Below, piece after piece: positions 7,546 through 13,156 of a stretch of 13,156 nt of DNA. A program made the position numbers and the translations under genes. The stretch is from CAZDRI01 sp964508055 (lineage in GTDB: Bacteria; Pseudomonadota; Gammaproteobacteria; PS1; Pseudothioglobaceae), in contig CAZDRI010000035.1 of NCBI GenBank assembly GCA_964508055.1, positions 1 to 13,156 of the forward strand, read 5' to 3'. A model generated the notes under the pieces. The model saw nothing but the letters and a program-made list of their open reading frames with translations, was not told where the DNA came from and did not search any database. Within the stretch, counting starts at the first letter, position 1; each line of letters begins with the position of its first letter.

Positions 7546-8252
7546 TTCGGTTACTGCCAAAAGGTGTTAACTGTCATTTTTTTGATAGTATTGATAGCAC
7601 AAATAATTTTTTATTAAATATTGCTAATAGCACAAATATTGATGTATGTATAACTAACGAACAAACAAAAGGACGAGGACAAAAAGGAAGAAAGTGGTAT
7701 GGTTGTAAAGGAGGTAGTATCTTACTTTCTATTAAAAGAAGTTTTCCGCTAAGCTGCAATTTAAATGGTCTAAGCTTAGTGGTAGGGATGGCAATTATAG
7801 ATTTATTAGAACAAAAGTATAAAATTAAAAATCTAAAACTTAAATGGCCTAATGATATTTACTATACAGACAAGAAATTAGCAGGTATTTTGATTGAAAA
7901 TCAAGTATACAAGTCTAACCAATATACAGTAATAGGTTTAGGCTTAAATTGCAATATAGCATATGATTTTAATAAAGACATAAAATGGATTGATTTAACC
8001 CAAATTTTTAAAAAAACTCCAAATATAACTGAATTAGCAGCTGAAATTATCAAAAGTATATTGAACTACTGCCAAATATTTGAAAATTTAGGTTTTAAAT
8101 TTTTTCAACCAAAATGGCAAAAAGTTGATTATTTATCCAATAAGCATATAACTATAAAAAATCAATCAGGCATAGTAAGAGGCATAACTAATGATGGAGG
8201 CTTAAAGTTACAAATTAAAGATGATGTTAAGATTTTTTACTCTAAAGAATAA
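7524..8252 (+). CDS. birA: Biotin--protein ligase without DNA-binding domain
   Basis: It activates biotin as biotinyl-AMP and attaches it to the biotin carrier domain of acetyl-CoA carboxylase. DSTN is at 24-27, the adenylate loop GRGQKGRKW at 50-58, KWPND at 107-111 and KLAGILIEN at 118-126. A short SH3-like C-terminal domain runs from about 197 to 242. At 242 residues it lacks the N-terminal helix-turn-helix of E. coli BirA (about 320 residues), so it is probably a catalytic-only ligase that does not repress biotin genes. The ATG lies inside dgkA, overlapping 22 bases, with no clear ribosome site. Translation may depend on reinitiation after dgkA. The catalytic motifs start soon after this ATG, and no in-frame upstream extension encodes a helix-turn-helix. 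Confidence 0.93.
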   Translation: MVNHSDLIRLLPKGVNCHFFDSIDSTNNFLLNIANSTNIDVCITNEQTKGRGQKGRKWYGCKGGSILLSIKRSFPLSCNLNGLSLVVGMAIIDLLEQKYKIKNLKLKWPNDIYYTDKKLAGILIENQVYKSNQYTVIGLGLNCNIAYDFNKDIKWIDLTQIFKKTPNITELAAEIIKSILNYCQIFENLGFKFFQPKWQKVDYLSNKHITIKNQSGIVRGITNDGGLKLQIKDDVKIFYSKE

Positions 8253-8320
8253 CTAAACAGTCTATATATAAAATAAAATTTCTATATCAACCTTTTAAAA
8301 TACAAAAAATATTTACTCAT

Positions 8321-8361
8321 GCTCTTTCACAGAGCTAAATTAAATGAAAATTCACAGGGCT
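8321..8361. repeat. Hairpin and direct repeat upstream of tusA
   Basis: GCTCT (8321-8325) and AGAGC (8331-8335) form a 5-bp hairpin with loop TTCAC, 68 bases after birA. No T-run follows, so it is at best a weak terminator. TTCACAGAGCT (8326-8336) is repeated with one change as TTCACAGGGCT (8351-8361), a 25-base period. This could be paired protein-binding sites upstream of the tusA promoter. Confidence 0.35.
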
Positions 8362-8395
8362 ATTTATTGTTATCATGCAACATTCTTGAAGGGTA

Positions 8396-8414
8396 ATATT
8401 TATTGGATAAATAT
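8396..8414. promoter_or_regulatory. AT-rich dyad just upstream of the tusA -35 box
   Basis: ATATTTA (8396-8402) and TAAATAT (8408-8414) are perfect reverse complements separated by TTGGA. They end six bases before the -35 hexamer. The size and position suit an operator or an UP-type element, but AT-rich dyads are common by chance in this DNA. Confidence 0.3.
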
Positions 8415-8420
8415 ATTGTA

Positions 8421-8448
8421 TTGACATAACATATATCTACATTATAAT
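8421..8448 (+). promoter_or_regulatory. Consensus sigma-70 promoter for tusA-dsrE2
   Basis: TTGACA (8421-8426) and TATAAT (8443-8448) both match the consensus fully, with a 16-base spacer. Transcription should begin near 8455, giving a leader of about 48 bases that ends in an AGGAG ribosome site (8492-8496), six bases before the tusA ATG. It is the best promoter in the window and implies high expression of the pair. Confidence 0.8.
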
Positions 8449-8502
8449 GTGCTTAATTAGTTATTAATAATATTCTAATATTTATAAAAACAGGAGACAA
8501 AC

Positions 8503-8727
8503 ATGGCTGATAAAACCTTAGATGCTTCAGGCTTAAATTGCCCATTACCAATTTTAAAAACTAAAAAAGAACTAGTACCAATGGAAGTTGGGCAAATTTT
8601 AGAAGTAATATCAACAGATGCTGGCTCAGTGAAAGATATAGAGGCTTTTTGTAATCAAACAGGAAATGAATTACTAAGCTCTGAAGAAAATGATGGCAGA
8701 TATGTTTTTGAAATTAAAAAAGTTTAA
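8503..8727 (+). CDS. tusA: TusA-family sulfur carrier protein
   Basis: A small cytosolic protein that carries persulfide sulfur on a conserved cysteine and hands it to partner proteins in tRNA thiolation, molybdenum cofactor synthesis or dissimilatory sulfur oxidation. The family motif CPLP is at residues 13-16, with Cys13 as the carrier, in the standard DASGLNCPLPILKTKK context. The length of 74 is normal. It has a consensus promoter and an AGGAG ribosome site. dsrE2 follows after 17 bases. This partnership favours a sulfur-trafficking role with DsrE2 over the tRNA-only role of E. coli TusA, but that is inference. Confidence 0.93.
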   Translation: MADKTLDASGLNCPLPILKTKKELVPMEVGQILEVISTDAGSVKDIEAFCNQTGNELLSSEENDGRYVFEIKKV

Positions 8728-8732
8728 TTATT

Positions 8733-8738
8733 TAGGAG
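8733..8738 (+). promoter_or_regulatory. Ribosome binding site fixing the dsrE2 start
   Basis: TAGGAG lies six bases before the ATG at 8745. A TTG at 8739 in the same frame would sit directly against this site, so 8745 is the better start. Confidence 0.75.
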
Positions 8739-8744
8739 TTGAAT

Positions 8745-9263
8745 ATGGCAGACATTGAAAATAAATTAACTATTATTGCAACTAAAGGCTCTTTTGACTG
8801 GGCATTTCCACCATATATTTTAGCTAGCACTGCAATAGCATTAGGCAAAGAAGTAACAGTATTTTTTACTTTTTATGGTTTAAACCTTTTACTTAAAGAT
8901 GTTTCAAAATTAAAAGTAACACCAATTGGAAATCCCGCTATGCCAATGAAGATGCCTTTTGGTCCAAAATGGTTGCAAGAGATTGATTTTGGTCCTAAGA
9001 TACCAAATGTTTTATGGAATATACCTGGAGTAGATACTTTTGCAACAACGATGATGAAAAAGACTATGGAAGGTAAAGGTGTGGCAAAATTAGAAGACTT
9101 GCGCAGCATGTGTCAAGAGTTTGGCGTTAAATTAATAGCATGTGAAATGACAGTTGATCTTTTTGGTTATAAAAAATCAGATTTTATTGATGGTATAGAA
9201 TTTGCAGGTGCTGCAACTTACTTTGAAGAATCTGATAAAGCAAGCCAATCTTTATTTATTTAG
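8745..9263 (+). CDS. dsrE2: DsrE2-type sulfur-relay protein (DsrE/DsrF/DrsH-like family)
   Basis: A member of the DsrE superfamily of the DsrE2 type. These proteins occur beside TusA and rhodanese in sulfur-oxidising bacteria and are proposed to take part in cytosolic persulfide transfer. With the ATG at 8745 the protein has 172 residues. The hallmark blocks are ATKGSFDWAFPPYILAST (12-29), FFTFYGLNLL (40-49), GNPAMPMKMP (62-71) and CEMTVDLF (133-140). The last carries Cys133, and Cys123 (RSMCQEF) is the other candidate thiol. FIDGIEFAGAATYF (147-160) closes the fold. It forms an operon with tusA. Its TAG stop (9261-9263) overlaps the stop of the converging HAD gene, leaving no room for a separate terminator. 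No rhodanese, heterodisulfide-reductase-like or dsrAB gene is in the window. Confidence 0.88.
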   Translation: MADIENKLTIIATKGSFDWAFPPYILASTAIALGKEVTVFFTFYGLNLLLKDVSKLKVTPIGNPAMPMKMPFGPKWLQEIDFGPKIPNVLWNIPGVDTFATTMMKKTMEGKGVAKLEDLRSMCQEFGVKLIACEMTVDLFGYKKSDFIDGIEFAGAATYFEESDKASQSLFI

Positions 9264-9916
9264 TCTAACCAATTTAGTATTTTCCAATTGTTATTTTTTG
9301 CTATGTTTTGTAGTTTTTCACCAGCATTAACTACAATTGGATTATCAACTAAATTTAAAAGTGGTAAGTCTGTTATTGAATCAGAATAAAAATAACTATT
9401 TGTTAAACTTAAATTATTAGTTTTCAGCCATTTTTGCAAATTTTTAACTTTACCTTCTCCATAACAAGGTGTTCCACAAGGTTTACCAGTATATTTTCCA
9501 TCAATAAATTCAGCCCGAGTTGCTAATAAATTATTAATACCAAAAAGTTTAACAATAGGTTTGGTAATAAAATCATTAGTAGCAGTTATTACTAATAAAA
9601 TATCGTCATTTTTTTTATGCTCTTTTACTTTATTTAAGGCTTTTTTTGATATTATTGGCAGTATCTTTTCTTTTATGAATTCATAGTGCCATTTATTTAG
9701 TTTTTCTATAGGGTAGTTACTCAAAGGCTTTAAAGAAAAATTTAGAAATTCAAAAATATCAAGAGAGTTTTTTTTATATTCATTAAAAAAAAAATCATTT
9801 TTCTCACGATATTCTTTTGCATCTACTGCTCCAATATCTGACAAATACTCACCCCAAAGAAAATCGCTATCCCCATTTATCAAAGTGTAATCTAAATCAA
9901 AAATTGCTAGTGTCAT
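9260..9916 (-). CDS. HAD-IB family phosphatase (SerB-like)
   Basis: A haloacid-dehalogenase-superfamily phosphatase of the IB subclass, acting on an unknown small phosphomonoester. Motif I FDLDYTLINGDSD gives the nucleophile Asp7 and acid/base Asp9. Motif II is the ITATND segment (110-115), motif III is Lys156 in GEGK, and motif IV is YSDSITD with Asp179 and Asp183. The insertion between motifs I and II (about 20-100) is the helical cap typical of this subclass. The 218-residue length and opening motif resemble proteins often annotated as HAD-IB hydrolase, phosphoserine phosphatase-like or histidinol-phosphatase-like. It is the last gene of the holB operon, 17 bases after the LOG gene. Confidence 0.88.
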   Translation of the reverse strand: MTLAIFDLDYTLINGDSDFLWGEYLSDIGAVDAKEYREKNDFFFNEYKKNSLDIFEFLNFSLKPLSNYPIEKLNKWHYEFIKEKILPIISKKALNKVKEHKKNDDILLVITATNDFITKPIVKLFGINNLLATRAEFIDGKYTGKPCGTPCYGEGKVKNLQKWLKTNNLSLTNSYFYSDSITDLPLLNLVDNPIVVNAGEKLQNIAKNNNWKILNWLD

Positions 9917-9933
9917 AATTATTCATTTTAATA

Positions 9934-10530
9934 TTATTTGATTTTAATAATTTCATTGAAAATATCTTCAATAGAATTTGTTAAAGAAAATAAATCTAAG
10001 TCTTTTTTAGAAATAAACTTTTCTTTTTCTAACTTATAAATCCATTCAACTAATGGACTCCAATAATCAATCCCAACTAAGAATACTTTTATTACTTTTG
10101 ATTTGCCTGTCTGCATTAAATTTAAAATTTCAAAAAACTCATCTGTTGTCCCAAACCCACCTGGGAAGACAACACAAGCCTTTGAATATTTAATAAGCAT
10201 AACTTTTCTGACAAAAAAGTATTCAAATAAAATACATAAATCTAAATAAGGATTTTCTTTTTGTTCATGAGGCAGTTTAATGTTTAGACCTATACTTTTT
10301 GATTTTCCTTCATAACCACCTTTATTTGCAGCTTCCATAATGCCAGCGCCACCTCCTGTTATTATGTTAAATCCTGAGTTAGATAACATTTTTGATAATT
10401 CATATGCTTTAGAAAAATATTTATCTATTGCAATATTTCTAGCTGAGCCAAATATTGTTATATTATTATTTAATTTTTTGAGCTTGCTTTCAGAGTATTT
10501 ATATTCTTTATTAATTATTTTAGTTGTCAT
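9934..10530 (-). CDS. LOG-family nucleotide 5'-monophosphate nucleosidase-like protein
   Basis: A Rossmann-fold protein of the LOG (lysine decarboxylase-like, TIGR00730-type) family. Many members cleave the N-glycosidic bond of nucleoside 5'-monophosphates, including cytokinin ribotides. TIFGSAR (25-31), GGGAGIMEAANKGG (59-72) and the signature PGGFGTTDE (123-131) are present, with Arg108-Lys109 in FFVRKVM as further active-site candidates. The 198 residues match the short form, not the long PpnN form. Its ATG overlaps the hemL stop (ATGA), so it is translationally coupled. No cytokinin-related gene such as an isopentenyltransferase is nearby, so nucleotide salvage is as likely as hormone chemistry. 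Confidence 0.88.
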   Translation of the reverse strand: MTTKIINKEYKYSESKLKKLNNNITIFGSARNIAIDKYFSKAYELSKMLSNSGFNIITGGGAGIMEAANKGGYEGKSKSIGLNIKLPHEQKENPYLDLCILFEYFFVRKVMLIKYSKACVVFPGGFGTTDEFFEILNLMQTGKSKVIKVFLVGIDYWSPLVEWIYKLEKEKFISKKDLDLFSLTNSIEDIFNEIIKIK

Positions 10531-11807
10531 AAGTCTTTTAAACTAGCCGCCACTGCTTGTAATGTTCTATCAATGTCGGCATAAGAATGTGCAATAGATA
10601 AAAATCCAGCTTCAAATGCAGAAGGTGCTAAATATATTTGTTTTGCTAACATTTTATGAAAGAACTTTTTAAAGCGTTTAACATCACAACTAAAAGATTG
10701 ATGAAAATTTTCTACAACTTCATCTTCTGTAAAATAAATACCAAACATACCTCCTATGCAGTTAGCTTTTACAGGAATGTTAACAGCATTTGCAATAGCC
10801 AAAATCCCATCAGCTAATGCCTTTGTTTTAGAACTTAGTTTTTCATAAAAACCATCTTGAGATACAATATTTAACATAGCTAACCCAGAAGCTTGAGATA
10901 TAGGATTGCCTGATAGAGTTCCTGCTTGATATACTCCGCCTAAAGGAGAGATATGCTGCATAATTTCTTTTTTACCACCAAAAGCGCCTATAGGTAATCC
11001 ACCTCCTATTACTTTCCCTAGTGTTGTTAAGTCTGGAGTAATATTAAAATACTGTTGAGCTCCTCCTAATGCTACTCTAAATCCAGTCATCACCTCATCA
11101 AATATAAGTACAGAGCCATATTCATCACACACTTCTCTCAATGTTGATAGAAAACCATCTTTAGGCAGTATTAAATTCATATTACCTGCAACAGGCTCTA
11201 CTATTACACAAGCAATTTGCTCACCCATTTCTTTAAAGACTTCTGTAATTTGAGAAAGATTGTTATATTCTAAAGTTATAGTATGTTTGGCAAAACTATT
11301 AGGAACTCCAGGAGATGTTGGCACGCCTAAGGTTAAAGCACCAGAGCCTGCTTTTACTAATAAAGAATCAGAGTGACCATGATAACAGCCTTCAAATTTA
11401 ATAATTTTATTGCGTTTAGTATAACCTCTTGCAAGTCTTATAGCGCTCATTGTTGCTTCAGTGCCTGAGTTAACCATTCTTACAAGTTCAATATTTGGCA
11501 TTAGCTCTATAATTTTCTTAGCAAGGTCAGTTTCTATGGTAGTTGGTGCTCCAAACCCAGTACCATTATTTAGAGTTTCTTTGATAGAATTTAAAACTTT
11601 TTCATTAGCATGACCGGCAATCATAGCACCCCAAGAGGATACATAATCTATGTATTCTCTGCCATCAGTGTCATATATATAAGCACCTTTCCCTTTATTG
11701 AAAAAAATAGGACTGCCACCAACACCATTAAATGAACGAACTGGAGAATTTACTCCCCCAGGTATTACTTTTTTTGCTTCTTCAAATAAAATTTCTGAAC
11801 TATTCAT
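10527..11807 (-). CDS. hemL: Glutamate-1-semialdehyde 2,1-aminomutase
   Basis: A PLP enzyme that converts glutamate-1-semialdehyde to 5-aminolevulinate, the committed precursor of heme and other tetrapyrroles in the C5 pathway. With the start at 11807 it has 426 residues, the same as E. coli HemL, and the PLP lysine falls at Lys265 (TTLGKVIGGG), the E. coli position. IPGGVNSPVRSF (15-26), NSGTEATMSAIRLARG (113-128), YHGH (142-145) and DEVMTGFR (237-244) are intact. An alternative ATG at 11825 would add six residues. GGAG at 11816-11813 supports the shorter form. The start overlaps the holB stop by eight bases. Confidence 0.97.
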   Translation of the reverse strand: MNSSEILFEEAKKVIPGGVNSPVRSFNGVGGSPIFFNKGKGAYIYDTDGREYIDYVSSWGAMIAGHANEKVLNSIKETLNNGTGFGAPTTIETDLAKKIIELMPNIELVRMVNSGTEATMSAIRLARGYTKRNKIIKFEGCYHGHSDSLLVKAGSGALTLGVPTSPGVPNSFAKHTITLEYNNLSQITEVFKEMGEQIACVIVEPVAGNMNLILPKDGFLSTLREVCDEYGSVLIFDEVMTGFRVALGGAQQYFNITPDLTTLGKVIGGGLPIGAFGGKKEIMQHISPLGGVYQAGTLSGNPISQASGLAMLNIVSQDGFYEKLSSKTKALADGILAIANAVNIPVKANCIGGMFGIYFTEDEVVENFHQSFSCDVKRFKKFFHKMLAKQIYLAPSAFEAGFLSIAHSYADIDRTLQAVAASLKDL

Positions 11808-12858
11808 AATTACTCCATTTATCAAATATAATAGGATATTTTCGCAGATGTGTTATATGCGACCACACAATTAAAATACTATCTAATAATAAAACATTAT
11901 TAATTTGTGAACCAAAAACACTAATAGCCTTAGTAATATCGTTTAACAACAAAAACAAAAATTTAGTATCACATTTTTTTATAATACTATTTAATTCAAT
12001 CAAAGCACTTTTTTGGTTTTTTAGTTTTAATTTTATTGCTTCAATAATTATATTTTGTAAACAATATAAAATCCCTATTTCATCTTTTTCAAATATTTTG
12101 TTATTTACAATTTTATCTGGATTTAAAGCTATGTTAAACAGCTCATTTTGCCAGTCTTGATACTTTGATAAAGTATTACTTTCTATAAGATGTTTTACTT
12201 TTAATGCCACTCCATGAGACATATTAATAAGATGCTCCATATCATAATCTGCACTATTTTCAATATTCTTTTTTAACCATTTTATAGTTTCTGCGGAAAA
12301 ATCAGGAACAATGTTTATTCTATGGCATCTACTTAAAATTGTTGCTGGAATTGAATTTAATTTATGGCTAAGTAATATTATTAATGTATTATCTCTTGGC
12401 TCTTCTAATGTTTTTAATAAACTATTAGCAGCATTTCTATTCATATCATCAGCATAGATAATAACTCCAATTTGTAAGCCTTTTTGAGTTTTAGATAAAG
12501 CATCACAAAATGCTCTTATTTGATTAACTTTGATTACTTGAGATTTTTTAGAGTTTTTATCTAATTCTCTTTGACAATAAATAATATTAGGATGAAAAGA
12601 ACGCCTAATTAACAATTCATTTTCAACATATAAATCTAAGTTTTCTTTTTTATCCTTAGCTATTTTTTTACATGCCTTACATTTACCACAAGCATTTTTT
12701 GTTGCACACATAAGAGATGAGATAAACTTTGTTAAAAGTTTAAACTTACCTATATTTTCAACGCCATTTATTAAAACAGCTTGGGGCAGATGGTTACTTT
12801 TATCAAAAGTTAATAGTTTTTCATAAGCATCATTAAGCCATGGGTATTCTATTGTCAT
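11800..12858 (-). CDS. holB: DNA polymerase III delta prime subunit
   Basis: The stator subunit of the clamp loader that places the beta sliding clamp on DNA. The 352 residues include a zinc module, Cys51-x5-Cys57-x2-Cys60-x2-Cys63, the LLKTLEEP helix (147-154) and the SRC motif (176-178) that supplies the trans-acting arginine to a neighbouring ATPase. The Walker A position (NGVENIGKFK, about 31-40) has lost the GKT/S signature, as expected for delta prime, which does not bind ATP. The C-terminal half is divergent and lysine-rich. AGGAG (12867-12863) sits four bases before the ATG. It heads a four-gene operon with hemL, the LOG gene and the HAD gene, and lies far from tmk, its usual neighbour in many proteobacteria. 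Confidence 0.92.
   Translation of the reverse strand: MTIEYPWLNDAYEKLLTFDKSNHLPQAVLINGVENIGKFKLLTKFISSLMCATKNACGKCKACKKIAKDKKENLDLYVENELLIRRSFHPNIIYCQRELDKNSKKSQVIKVNQIRAFCDALSKTQKGLQIGVIIYADDMNRNAANSLLKTLEEPRDNTLIILLSHKLNSIPATILSRCHRINIVPDFSAETIKWLKKNIENSADYDMEHLINMSHGVALKVKHLIESNTLSKYQDWQNELFNIALNPDKIVNNKIFEKDEIGILYCLQNIIIEAIKLKLKNQKSALIELNSIIKKCDTKFLFLLLNDITKAISVFGSQINNVLLLDSILIVWSHITHLRKYPIIFDKWSNYE
11813..11816 (-). promoter_or_regulatory. Ribosome binding site fixing the hemL start
   Basis: On the minus strand GGAG lies inside the end of holB, five bases before the ATG at 11807. The in-frame ATG at 11825 would have this site downstream of it and no Shine-Dalgarno of its own. Confidence 0.7.
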
Positions 12859-12901
12859 TCTTCTCCTACTCTCTATACTAAGTGCAACGACTTTAATTTA
12901 T

Positions 12902-12930
12902 ATTATAATAATTCTCAATAGAAATGTTAG
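12902..12930 (-). promoter_or_regulatory. Candidate promoter for the holB-hemL operon
   Basis: On the minus strand TATAAT (12907-12902) is preceded 17 bases upstream by CTAACA, a four-of-six -35. The ATG would be 44 bases downstream, with AGGAG in between. AT-rich sequence makes chance TATAAT common, so this is tentative. Confidence 0.4.
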
Positions 12931-12935
12931 AATTA

Positions 12936-12953
12936 TAAACTAAAGATAGTTTA
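12936..12953. repeat. 7-bp hairpin upstream of the holB promoter
   Basis: TAAACTA (12936-12942) and TAGTTTA (12947-12953) form a perfect stem with loop AAGA. A second pairing, TAAACT (12955-12960) with AGTTTA (12974-12979), lies next to it. They could be an operator, or simple dyads in AT-rich DNA. Confidence 0.35.
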
Positions 12954-13014
12954 ATAAACTTCGGACTAGCAGTAGTTTAAATTTATATTTTTTATATTGT
13001 AAAAACCTCTTAAA

Positions 13015-13122
13015 TTCAGCATCTCCCTATCGTCATACTGCCCTGAAACAAGTTCAGGGAGACCAAAGCATTTCAGTATCTTATAAACCTTTTCACAGAT
13101 TCTGAACCAAGTTCAGATACTG
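13015..13122. repeat. Palindromic intergenic repeat cluster
   Basis: CCCTGAA (13041-13047) pairs with TTCAGGG (13053-13059). TCTGAAC (13101-13107) pairs with GTTCAGA (13111-13117). TCTCCCT (13022-13028) can alternatively pair with AGGGAGA (13056-13062). TTCAGCATCT (13015-13024) and TTCAGTATCT (13072-13081) are near-identical modules. CTGAAC-type palindromes with a CAA/ACAAG loop are a familiar style of dispersed intergenic repeat in several bacterial groups. I see no coding sequence here. Confidence 0.7.
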
Positions 13123-13156
13123 TCTTAAAAATCAAGTAATTTTATTAATTTTTTTA
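13112..13156 (-). repeat. 45-bp repeat, right copy (inverted relative to 263-307)
   Basis: These bases are the exact reverse complement of 263-307 and run to the last base of the window, so the match may extend further. This copy overlaps the right arm of the 13101-13117 palindrome and reads toward holB, with its start about 250 bases upstream of that gene. Confidence 0.9.

Noticed and set aside
8739..8744. TTG start giving two extra residues on DsrE2
   Set aside because: The TTG abuts the TAGGAG site with no spacing, while the ATG at 8745 has ideal spacing and the usual MAD-type start.
11808..11825. Earlier ATG for HemL at 11825
   Set aside because: It has no ribosome site. The ATG at 11807 has GGAG at good spacing and gives the exact E. 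coli length and Lys265 numbering.
1..13156. Defence island, prophage, toxin-antitoxin, CRISPR or secretion system
   Set aside because: All long ORFs are recognisable housekeeping or metabolic families. No nuclease-helicase-sensor combination, integrase, phage gene or regularly spaced repeat array was seen. DinG here has the chromosomal iron-sulfur form and no CRISPR type IV neighbours.

Overview
The window is a low-GC, densely coded bacterial chromosome segment. The motif-level resemblance of HemL, DinG, IspB, the FNT channel and the EptA-like/DgkA pair to gammaproteobacterial proteins points to a gammaproteobacterium, perhaps host-associated or sulfur-oxidising. That is inference from composition and gene content; I cannot name the genus. 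No phage, integrase, transposase, tRNA, rRNA, CRISPR array or recognisable defence system was seen.

Layout. Positions 1-380 hold a possible truncated CDS tail, a small structured element with terminal inverted repeats (138-236), and one copy of a 45-bp repeat (263-307). Then come tmk (+), and convergent to it a minus-strand block of an FNT-family anion channel, ispB and dinG (5046 down to 1101). A 457-bp gap follows (5047-5503) with a candidate FNT promoter, two stem-loop regions and a previously uncalled 51-codon membrane-like ORF (5352-5507). That ORF starts a tightly coupled plus-strand run: small ORF, EptA-like phosphoethanolamine transferase, dgkA, birA, with each junction overlapping. 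A strong consensus promoter (8421-8448) drives the pair tusA-dsrE2. Convergent to it, with overlapping stop codons, is a minus-strand operon holB-hemL-LOG family-HAD phosphatase (12858 down to 9260). The last 300 bases hold a candidate holB promoter and a palindromic repeat cluster. It ends in the second copy of the 45-bp repeat, inverted relative to the first.

How the genes fit together. Most are housekeeping: dTMP kinase, clamp-loader delta prime, a repair helicase, the quinone side-chain synthase, heme precursor synthesis and biotin ligase. The EptA-like/DgkA pair makes biochemical sense, because phosphoethanolamine transfer from phosphatidylethanolamine releases diacylglycerol, which DgkA recycles. 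The small ORF at the head of that run is unrecognised. TusA-DsrE2 is a sulfur-carrier pair known from sulfur-oxidation gene sets, here without the usual rhodanese next to it.

The most novel-looking items are the 51-codon coupled ORF and its structured leader, the GC-rich element with terminal inverted repeats at 138-236, and the perfect 45-bp inverted repeat bracketing the window. I did not find a clearly new multi-gene system. Two start sites were corrected from the longest possible reading: dsrE2 to 8745 and hemL to 11807.
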